DNA of 64,000 bases from Oegoconia quadripuncta (taxonomy: Eukaryota; Arthropoda; Insecta; Lepidoptera; Autostichidae), in contig OX438741.1 of the NCBI GenBank assembly GCA_949316235.1, forward strand, positions 14,013,124-14,077,123, read 5' to 3'. Made by a program: the position numbers and the translations under genes. This document shows, in pieces, positions 1-9,467 of this stretch (within the stretch, counting starts at the first letter, position 1; every line of letters begins with the position of its first letter). Below the pieces are notes generated by a model. The model did no database searches, was not told the origin of the DNA, and saw nothing but the letters and a program-made list of their open reading frames with translations.

Positions 1-155
1 CTAGGAAATGCTATTTAATCTGAAGAGAAATATAATAAGACTGAAAATAGATTTTTATCTCTCACGGAATGACTGACTCCAGTTAATGGTTAAATCAACG
101 TGAGGCGTTTTACAGAAGTTTTAATTTCTAATTCCAAGATCATTTTGCATTCCAG

Positions 156-1836
156 TATTTCCCTGGAGTCATGACCATGCTAGTAATATGGGGTTCAAAA
201 ACAGTAGCATTACTAGTAATTATAAATATAGAATTTGAGAGATTTTATATAGCTACTGAGGAAGCGAAGACTTGCATGTTGCAGCTATTTATGAAAACTA
301 ATCACGGATCAGGTAAATTTTCTGATGTGCTCCTAAAAAGTCGGGATTATAAGTCAAAAGATTTAAATTTTATAATTATTTAATACGAAACTAGGTTTGT
401 TTGCGCGATAATTAAAAATTATGTTCCTTTTGTGTTTTATTTATTTATTTATTTATTTTAATTATTCGTGATAACAACAACTTATCATATTCGAGAGATT
501 ACAATGGATCTGATTTCTTATACTAGTCATTAACAGCTATCCACAACTCAATTAATTTGAGAGCATAATGCATGTTGTTTATATACAGTTGAGTTCAGTA
601 CCTCGACAGCACATTATGTGATATTATTGCAAGACAAAACACTAAAACCTATCCAACCAACTAATACCAGGGATTGTAATTGATGCATTTTGAGACACAA
701 ACTATATTAAAGTAACCGGTACTTAGGTCTTCGCGCACACACTGATGTGCTGCCGATCACACCTACAGTGAGGCAAGCAGTGTAGTGAATGATAATTAGC
801 ATACTCATCTAGAGTTTATATTCTAATCCATGATGACTAAACAAACACAAGCATACATAAACTACATATAAATACTGACTTATATACAATACTATTACAT
901 ATAAATATAGAAAATAAATATAATATATAATAAATTAAATACAATATACTATAGATAAATACATAATTAAGTTGTCAACTCGTTACCAGTTCAATAAGTA
1001 GGCATGGAGCCAAATCAACTCAAATCAACGGACGATGGGGAAGTTAAGCAACTCCTTACTAATCTTACTTTTAACATAATATAATTCGTCGCACCTGTTT
1101 CCCTTTGGGGTAGGCAAAGACTATTGATTTCCACTTGCAAATATCCAGGAATACTACTTTTGCTTCTATCACTCTCATCAAATACTTCATACATGCTCTT
1201 CGGAAAGTGGTTGATCGCACCTGACCTTTTAATTTGTGAGTGCGTCAGTCACTTGATTGATGTACATCGTTTTTGGTCGACCTTTACCGACCCTTCCATT
1301 CACGCTCTCGTTATATTATATTACTTTCGTTATTCTCCTTTCACTCATTCGCTCCATATACCCAAACCACCTAAACATACCTCTTTCTATTTTACTCACT
1401 ACTTCCTCTTGCACGCTGCACCTTTCTGTAATCATACATCTATAATTAAGTGCCATTATTCCAAGTTTTTTTAAATAAGTTTATTATTAATCATTGACTG
1501 TAACAATTACATAAAATCTGGGTATGTTTCATTCTAAAGTATCAAGTTTCATCAAACTTTGTTATCAACAATCAAATGGATCCCTAACTTACCCACTTCT
1601 TACGCGAGGACATTTCTTTCCCAAATTATTATTATAATTGTAAATTACTATGTTTGTAAATTTTCCCTTTTTCAGAAATGAAACGGTTTTGCAAGAACGT
1701 GTGTCGCGCTCACGACGCAAGATTCGGCAAGATGACTGCGTGCGGCCTGTTTACTATTGAAGGGAAACTCACACTGAGATTTCTGGGTGCTGTGGCTACT
1801 TACACTGTTGTGTTACTACAGTTCGCTTTACTTTAG
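156..1836 (+). CDS. Gustatory receptor copy A, 3' part (two exons; gene begins before the window)
   Basis: Two coding exons are seen: 156-312 (157 nt, starting after a TTCCAG acceptor and ending at CAG|GTAAAT) and 1676-1836 (161 nt, after TTTTTCAG, ending in TAG). They splice in phase 1 to give the last membrane helices of an insect 7-transmembrane chemoreceptor. Family marks are [16 protein letters not shown] after the sixth helix, then [12 protein letters not shown] and the terminal TYTVVLLQF, the Gr signature (TYhhhhhQF). Exon sizes and phases equal those of copies B and C. The last exon matches B at about 45 of 53 residues. Grs are ligand-gated ion channels of taste neurons; the ligand cannot be read from sequence. 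No frameshift or stop is seen in the two exons. An AATAAA lies at 1842-1847, six bases past the stop. The 1.4-kb intron holds an old reversed LINE fragment. Confidence 0.85.
1086..1460 (-). mobile_element. Old non-LTR retrotransposon 3' fragment in an intron of Gr A
   Basis: Read on the - strand it resembles the C-terminal tail of the LINE fragment at 4665-4985 (same order of the GGTAGGCA, CACTTGC and ACATGCTC blocks), but it is too decayed for a continuous frame. It is therefore a relic and contributes no gene. Confidence 0.45.
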
Positions 1837-2217
1837 AGCTAAATAAAGAGTGTCTGATTGTTGTTCATCAATCCATTCTCTACAAAATTTTATATTTCGT
1901 CAATTCATTGCCATCAGAAGTGAGCGTGCCAAAAGCACGTATACTGTAACGAAAGCTTCGTTAACTACAAAAAATAAATACCTATTTGTAAATATTTTAT
2001 TACTAGTAATTTCTCACTCAAGTATTTTAATATTTGTTGATGGACTATAGAATATTTGCTATTAATAAATTTTAAATTTTAAGTATATCCTTTATTATTA
2101 ATTTTGTTAGATTATTATTATTCCTACTGTACATAAATTTTGTGCTAAATTATTATTATTTCAGATTTAATGCTTGAATAAAATATTTTGTTAGTCTCCA
2201 AATATGGTTCATCGATA

Positions 2218-2566
2218 AAAAAAAATACATTTCTCACATAGTTAAGGAGCCCTAAATAATGGCACACCACACGCCTATATCGAACAAATAATTTTAAGTC
2301 TTCCTTTTATATATACACACACTCCTTCAAAATAGTGTTTTATAGCATTAGTAAAACAAAATGTTAAATAATCTGTGAAAATATCAACTTTCAATCTTTT
2401 CATAGTTCAGATCTACCTACTACGGTTACGGTACCCTAATAATCCACCCAAAAAGCTAATGATATTAAAAAGGCTAATCCCTCTGTCATTAAATAATTTG
2501 TTTTAGCAGTAAATTGACAAATAACAGTCGCGTTATAAATGCCAAGTACAAACTTATTATAAGAAA
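2218..2566 (+). promoter_or_regulatory. Conserved 5' flank of Gr copy B (matches 12737-13081 before copy C)
   Basis: About 345 bases before the ATG are shared between copies B and C with small indels, including the block around CTCCTTCAAAATAGTG and a TTTTATATAT stretch about 260 bases before the start codon. The region must contain the promoter if the copies are transcribed independently. No individual element can be proven by eye. Confidence 0.4.
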
Positions 2567-5500
2567 ATGACACAAATAATTGTATCTCCGACATATAATT
2601 TGGGTCACAGTGAAACACTGCGTAATAATATAGTTGATAAAGATCTTCAAGCCGTACTCCTTCCGATAAATTTTCTACAACTATTGAGTTTTCAATTCAA
2701 ATACAGAATTAAAGATAATTTCATAACATCAGTTGATAAGTGTCACAAATGTGTACTGTTGTTCTCAACATTAACGACTCTTTTATTAATAATCGTATGC
2801 ATGATGCCTGAGATTATTGAATGGAGGACATACGAAACGCTTATTCCAGATATTTTAGATGTCATATTCTCATTAATTGGTTACACCTTAAATGTTATTA
2901 GCAACATTGGACACAGTAACCAGAATTTAGAGTTAATCATCAAACTTCAGGCAGTGTGCAATATTACTAAGGCTGATAAGAGTACATCTAAATCAATCAT
3001 TGTTTACAACTGGGTACTTTCACTAGGTTTATTGGTTTACGCTTTTGGAGTGACAGCTTATTTTTACTTATGCTATGACTTGTGGATACTCATATTTGTG
3101 ACCGACTTGAGTTTTGACGTGAACATTTTGTACGCTATTCAGTTAATGAAACTTTTGAACTGTGAATTTCGTGAATGGATATCGCTGATGAATTGTAGCG
3201 ATTCATCAATCGATAAGATTGCTTTATACGAACAAAGTTTGTACAGAACCTACTTCGACATTATGGAAGTCTTCGATAATTACAAAAAGTGTTTTCAAGC
3301 GATGGTAAGACAATTTTCAAGCGTTACTGTTGTGTCTATTATTATACCTTTATAACATACCTGCCTATTTCAGGTTACATATTATGTATCCTATACGTTT
3401 CTTCACTGTTTGGAATATGTACAATATTCATTCGAAGCAGGTAATGATATTGAAGAGGTAAGTCAAATAAAACGTTATAATTAATAGATGTAAGTACAAA
3501 ATTTATCATGCCGGCCCAATTATATTGTTTTTTTCATCATCATTATCTGCCCGAACTAGTTCAATACTACCAAATTTGCGTCAAGGAGCAACATCGTTGA
3601 TTGTCCCAACTTCATCTAGCTGGGAGGCGTCTGCTATGCTACAATGTGAAATTTATTATTTTGTTTTATAATTATTTTTAATATAGTTGTCTATCTAACC
3701 TACTTCATAGGTACCAGCCGAAAATCATCGCTATGATTTTATGCCACAGTGTTATGCTAAGTTGGAGCCTAGTTCTGCTTGCATTGTTATGTGTTTTTAA
3801 TTTACACATCTTATGCTGAATATTTTTTTCTATCTTGTTTTCAACCTTCAGATCTATGATGATGGCTTTGATCCTGTACAATATGCAACTGCTATACTTT
3901 TTAATAACATCGTGGTGTTGTTTTTCTAAAAATACAGCTGAATTGTCATTTACTGTTTTTAATTCCTGATCAGTTCACCTTATTGGATCTACTTGTATGT
4001 ACAGACAACCGCAGGTTAAGCCTAACACTGTCAGTAAAAGCTGAGCCCCCATATAGTAGCGCGCTCATTCAACGAGTGGAAGGTCTGTGGGAAGGTCCAA
4101 AGGTTGAAGTGTTTCGTCAGAAGTGCAGTGGGCTGTACATGCAAGTCAGGGTTTTCGCACTAAGTATAGCCTATCTCATAATAATTAGTGTAGTATTTTG
4201 AATAAAAAAATTATTACTTTTCAATTTCTTTTTATTCCAGTACTTCTATCCATTCATATTCTTTGTGACAATGTGGGTTATTAAAACTGTAGCTTTAACA
4301 GTGATGATAAACATATTATGCGAAAGATTCTATGTAACCACTGAGGAAGCAAAGACATGTATGTTACAGTTATTAATGAAGACCAACCATGCGTCAGGTA
4401 ATGTAAATAAAAAGAAAACAAGGAGAAGAAATAAGAAATTCTTTATTGTGCAAAGCCCGTGCATACTTTACTGTATTGTGCCATGTACTCTTTACCGGTG
4501 TTCGATTCATCTGAAATTTTGCATATTAGGAATGTATGATAGCTGATCGTTAATTATATATAAGGCTAGTGATGGAGCTAGCAGATAGTTACAGGAAGTC
4601 CGCGACAGTATTTAATAAAGCTTTCGCTTATTTTACTCGTCATGTGAGTACTACATACATACATACATAATGTCACGCCTGTTTCCCATAGGGGTAGGCA
4701 GAGACCACAGACTTATACTTGCTATGATTCTGACACACCTCTTCTGCTTCCTTCACTCTAATAAGGTTGTTCATACATGCTCGTCGATTTAGGGTACTCT
4801 TGACTTGGCCTTTCTTTAAGACGTCCTCGATTTGATCATGGTACGTTCGCCGTGGTCTTCCCCTACCAACACTACCATCCACATTCGCTATGTATATTAT
4901 CTCTTTTGTAAGTCTTCTTTCATTCATCCTCTTCACATGTCCAAATCATATCAGTATATTCAGACTGCTTAATTCCGTAATTACACTATTCCTGATTCTA
5001 TCTTTCAAAGTCACCCCATTCATACTTCTCAATGATCTCATTTAGTGAGTACTAGAATAGGTAATGATAGATGATAGAATAGAATAGTAAGGTGATGATC
5101 AGAGTCTGATGATGGATGATCCTTCGAAGCTTGTTCTATAAAGTATTGTAAGATCATAGTTTGTATTTATCCTTCCTTCTCCAATTTATGTCTCCAGGTA
5201 TCTCGTTGACGAAATCGCAGTACGGTGGACATCGTAGGACAGAGATCTTTTAAAGCGCAATAATCTTTATTTTATCGGTACACTTAAAATAGGCAGATTT
5301 GTCATTTTTAAAGATACCGCTTATAAAAGGGCAACTTTTTCTGGTTTTAAATCTGGTTTTTATTATTATTATAATGTTATAACACTTTATTGCATGCCCA
5401 AAAAAAAAACAATTACAGTGATATTTAGCGGTTAATATTTATATCTGCGGCATAATCCTACAGCAGATTAAAATCAAAAATCAAAATCTAAAATATTTTA

Positions 5501-6165
5501 TTCAATGTAGAATAAAAAAATATCACTTATTGAAAGTCAACATGTTATTTTTTTTAACTACATCGCTTCTCAAGTTGTTATGGTAAGGGAGAAGAAGCGA
5601 CAAGAAACTCCGCAACAACACATCTTTTCAATTGGTTTCCATCTTTACAATAATATTACATTTTATATTACATATTACAAAACAATAGCAATTAACATAA
5701 CGACCAGCTAACACCAGACCTCCTTATCGCTTAAATAATCATCTATCATGTAATAACCCTTCTTTGTAGAGTTGAGCCTATTCGCCAATTTATGGATATC
5801 AGCACCCCATTGCAATTCGGCGCCCAAAGTAATGTCCAAAATACACCAGAATCGACGAGCTCTAGCGTGATATTTTTTAGCATTTTGACGTTTAGTTTTC
5901 CAGATGCATTTATTGAGGTTTTAAGTGCATTGCCATTCACATCAGTAAGCCTTTACAAGTGTAAAGTAATACGTTTGTGTATAAATATTTTCTTTTCATT
6001 ACAGAAATGAGACACTTATTGAAGAATGTGTGTCGCGCTCACGACGCAAGATTCCGCAAGATGACTGCGTGCGGCCTGTTTACTATTGAAGGGAACCTCT
6101 CGCTAAGATTTCTGGGTGCCTTAGCTACTTATACTGTCGTGTTACTTCAGTTTGCTTTACTATAG
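2567..6165 (+). CDS. Gustatory receptor copy B (complete, five putative exons)
   Basis: Proposed exons are 2567-3304, 3374-3457, 3852-3875, 4241-4397 and 6005-6165. Together they give 1164 nt, 387 residues, a normal Gr length. Exon 1 (246 residues) starts at the only suitable ATG and holds the N-terminus with [14 protein letters not shown] and about four hydrophobic helices. Exon 2 is the next helix. Exon 4 is the sixth helix followed by [18 protein letters not shown]. Exon 5 carries [12 protein letters not shown] and the terminal TYTVVLLQF. Donors are GTAAGA, GTAAGT, GTACAA (weak) and GTAATG; all acceptors end in CAG. The 24-nt exon 3 is the uncertain part. Without it the frame is still kept (379 residues). 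If its weak donor is not used, the frame hits TAA at 3927. The expected role is a taste-receptor channel in the neuron membrane. Introns contain two LINE relics. Confidence 0.83.
4665..4985 (-). mobile_element. RTE-like LINE C-terminal fragment in the Gr B intron
   Basis: A - strand frame at 4673-4936 reads [26 protein letters not shown] and SAYPYGKQA, the typical C-terminal tail of RTE-like endonuclease/reverse-transcriptase proteins. It ends at a short CATA repeat (4650-4668). It lies in the block 4459-5374 that is absent from Gr copy C, so it was inserted in B or lost from C. Homologous pieces occur at 1086-1460, 53265-53945 and 54895-55035. Confidence 0.65.
5461..5945 (-). mobile_element. 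CR1-like LINE 3' fragment in the last intron of Gr B
   Basis: On the - strand, 5746-5940 encodes residues similar to the RT C-terminal part of the window's large LINEs ([13 protein letters not shown] next to a WAPNCN... match of the LQWGPHI region). The 3' end carries AATCAAAA repeat units, the tail type of this LINE group. The same fragment sits at the same place in Gr C (15105-15590), so it predates the B/C duplication. Confidence 0.6.
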
Positions 6166-6312
6166 CCCTTATATCAATATTTACACGTCATATGTCTTAT
6201 GTCATCACAATTGTGACATAGTATGGGCCTTAACTATATATAATAATAGTAGCCATCTGACAACTGCCTTCAGTTGAAAACGGAACCAACTATTTAACGT
6301 GCCCCCGAATCA

Positions 6313-6452
6313 CGGACACACCAGACATTGTTTAACTTCACTAATCGAAAACGAATAGCGAATGCGCATATGCCACGAGTGATTCTACTTCTACCAATAA
6401 ATATTTAAAAACTGAAACACATCGTATTAAAATTTTCCTAGTGACCACGCTG
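6313..6452 (-). repeat. 5S-like SINE remnant downstream of Gr B
   Basis: Contains CCAGACATTGTTTAACTTC and the following TAATCGAAAACG block, which on the - strand matches the 5S-like module seen best at 60365-60600. Compared with Gr C (15957 onward) about 44 bases are deleted. Homology to the C flank stops at about 6452, where the RTE-like element begins. Confidence 0.5.
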
Positions 6453-8560
6453 CTGAGAAAGCTGATTCCTCTATAATTTTTGCAGTTTTGCTGTGACCCT
6501 TTCCCTTTGTAAAGCGGAACGATGACGGCTTTGCACCAGTCACATGGAACTTGGCCGCTTCCCCAGCATAAATTAAAAAGGCGGTACAGCTGACTTGCCA
6601 CTATGCCCTGTCCAGCCTTCAGCATCTCGACTGAAACTCTGTCATACCCTACAGCCTTACCTGACTTCATACCTTTCAACGCTCTCACAATCTCATCCAT
6701 GCTTATTTCGTCATACGATTCGACATTTATATGTGCGGTACGTGCAGTCCTCTCTATCAAACAAACTTTCAAAGTATTCCTTCCACCTCTTCAATATATG
6801 TTCTTCCCCTTTCAACATACTTCCATCCTGGTCTCTGATTTTAATCAGCTCAGAGGTTATCGTTTTACCTCTGTCTGTTCTTATATACTTCCAGAACAGT
6901 TTAAGTTTTGCTCTGAAATCTTCAGAGAGCCTCCTGCAAACTCGTCTTTACGCTCTTCTTTCTTTTGTTCAACAACTCTTATTGTCTTCCTTTTCAAAAC
7001 CTTATACATCACTCTTGCATTTTCTACATCCTCATTCAACGCCTTTTGTACTCTTTGATTGGCTTTTGTGGCTAACCAATCTAACCATGCTTTCTTCTTT
7101 TCACTGACTACCTCTTGCACTTCTTTATCCCACCAAACATTTTTCATCTTATACCCTTTCCTCCTCTTTGTAACACCACAAACTTCACTTGCAATACTTA
7201 CCATTCCTTCCTTAATGGTCTTTCATAATTCCTCAATGCTATTCACATCATCCAAACTATCAAATCTCTCATTTAACTTACTTTTATACATACCTTTGAT
7301 GTCTTCCTCTTTCAAATTTTCCACTTTTATGCATTCTAGATCGCTCGTAGGCTCTTGTATTCGGTGTCGCCATCGTTTGAAAAGACCACTAATTCGGCTC
7401 ATTACCAAAAAGTGATCTGTATCAATGCCGACCCCTCGATATGCCCGGTGTCTAGTACACTCTGTCTCAGTCTTTCATCCACCAATACAAAATCAATCAT
7501 ACTTCTCTGACTTAACAAACAAGTAAACAAGTGGATCTTTTTATGATAAAACATGGTGTTCGACACAGTAAGATTCCACTTCAAACAAATCTCAAGTAAA
7601 CTCTTTCCATTCTCGTTTACTCTTTCATCACCAAACATACCGAGAACCTTTTCATATCCATCACGCTTCACACTCTGAAGTTAAAATCTCTGAGCATTAT
7701 TATCCTTTCATTCTCCTTGCACTTCTCCAATACGTCCCTCACACCGTCCCAAAACTCATCCATTTCTTTTTGGACAATTGGGGACTTGCTTAGACCCACA
7801 TTTGTTGGAGCATAAACTCCCATTAAAAAGATGCGGGTCAGTCCCACTTTTAGTCTCATCCAGATGAGTCTTGGGCTTACGCACTCAAACTCTTTTACAC
7901 ACTCAGCCATTCTAGCAGAAAGTAGTATACCAACGCCCTGACTGCCTTGGTTGATTATGGCAACACCCGACCAGTAAGCCGTATAGGGACCGTGTTTGGT
8001 GGTGTCACATCCTTTCCGCTTTGTCCCATTCACACATAAAATATCAATACGTCTGTCATCCATCATTTGACAAACTTCATCTATTTTGCCATCCTCCTCT
8101 AACATTCAAAGTAGCAAAGCGGCTCTCCATGACCCACTTTTCGCCCCCGTAAGAAACGAGGCGTGACGGGTGGCGAACCACGTCGCCGTCATTAGGACTT
8201 TTTACTTTTTTCATATCTATAGCGTTCCCACGAGAAGCAAGGGAAGTTATGTCGATCCCGGCAGAGCCCCGCATGCTGGGACAAAGCTAGCCTTTGTCTG
8301 GGGCCGCTCTAACCCAGGGGAAATCGGCACGCTCAAGACTAGGCTTGCTCCTAGCCACGCATCCCTCGACACGGCAGACTTTGGATTGGCGGAGAGGGAA
8401 GGAAAGGAAACGGGGAAAGGATTTGAATGATAGTGAAAAGGATGTTAACCGGTTAAGTCCTTGGCCGATTATGTCACCACATCCAGAGACCCCCTCCCGT
8501 GCGCACTCAAAGGGATCAAATTACACGGTCTCAGATAAACACATCTGGTTCACGTTCTAT
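6453..8560 (-). mobile_element. Degenerate RTE-like LINE (endonuclease to start of RT), - strand
   Basis: Broken frames on the - strand run in the order of an RTE-type ORF. 8274-8077 contains TLNVRG (the start of the endonuclease). 8105-7668 is the endonuclease body with MGVYAPTN and a mutated LRDFN where GDFN is expected. 7671-7402 is its C-terminal part. 7204-6881 is the linker with WWDKEVQEVV. 6772-6455 is the start of the RT with KAVGYDRVSVEML, VPLYKGKG and NYRGISFL. The RT is cut just after this motif, so the catalytic YxDD region is missing. Several frameshifts and the lost endonuclease residue mean the copy is dead. About 290 bases above 8274 look like its 5' untranslated region. Confidence 0.75.
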
Positions 8561-9224
8561 TGCGTCTAATCTCTTTCTGTAAACTGTTTTGGCCTTTTGA
8601 ATAACAGAGCCGCATAACTATAAACAAATCAGGTCAGGTATTATTACTAAACAAATAATAACCTGTTGATTACAGAGTACCCACCTGAGAGCGGCACGAG
8701 TTGAAAATTCAAGATTTGTGACAAAACTAATGTATCAAAGAAAATGAAATTTTGGAATGTACATTATGAATAAATAATGAATCTAACTTACATTCTTTTA
8801 TTTACTACTCCCTTATACAAAAAAAACACTAATTAGTCGCAACAGGGCGTGACTGACTGCGCGCAGTATGTGGCACTTTTTCACAACTGATTTTTACTAT
8901 GTTGCCACTTCAAAATTTATGTTATTTATAGTCTATACACTCAGTTCGGTGAAGGACCGGAGCTCAGTAAGCTGCCGGACAATATAGAACCCTAAATTTC
9001 AGACAATAAGGTATAAAGTTGGGTGGGTCGACTGGTACCGATCGGTACCAGCGGGGCTTGACAGTATGCGCGTTTAGGTGGTACCGATCGGTACCTGCGG
9101 GATTATATCGGTGGGGGAATTGGGTAGGAAAAGGTAAATTAGGGATACCCCTGACTCGGAAGGTACAATGGAGTCAGTGGCAGCTCGGGGTGCCGGGTTC
9201 GCATACCCGAATACCATGACTCAA
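8561..9224. other. Stretch without a gene; two ACCGATCGGT palindromes
   Basis: No coding frame with family features is seen. The notable content is a pair of palindromic blocks around 9037-9052 and 9080-9096, described in the findings. Confidence 0.4.
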
Positions 9225-9467
9225 CATCAAAATCAAAATCAAAAAATGCTTTATTTTGTAGGTACACAGGGTACACTTAAAATAGTCAGATTTTACATTT
9301 TTAAAGCTACTGCTTGTTCAAAAGGCAATTTTCCCCTGAGAAGAACAAGCAAGAAACTCGAGAGGTCGCTCTTTTTAAAAAAAGGTTTTTATATTACAAA
9401 ATTATTATTTTATATTATAATATTTCATTATTAATTGTGAAATAGCCTGGTTATGCGAACGGGCTGG

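Noticed and set aside
2436..2618. - strand frame over the start of Gr B, with a counterpart at 12948-13133 over Gr C
   Set aside because: It is conserved only because the whole flank was duplicated. It overlaps the receptor start and has no family features.
3983..4201. Open frame between Gr B exons 3 and 4 (about 72 codons)
   Set aside because: The matching region of Gr C has indels that break the frame (one extra T near 14558 and a short deletion near 14585), so it is conserved intron and not coding sequence.
6595..7415. Several + strand frames of 100-170 codons
   Set aside because: Antisense shadows of the degenerate RTE-like element, whose - strand frames carry the RT and endonuclease motifs.
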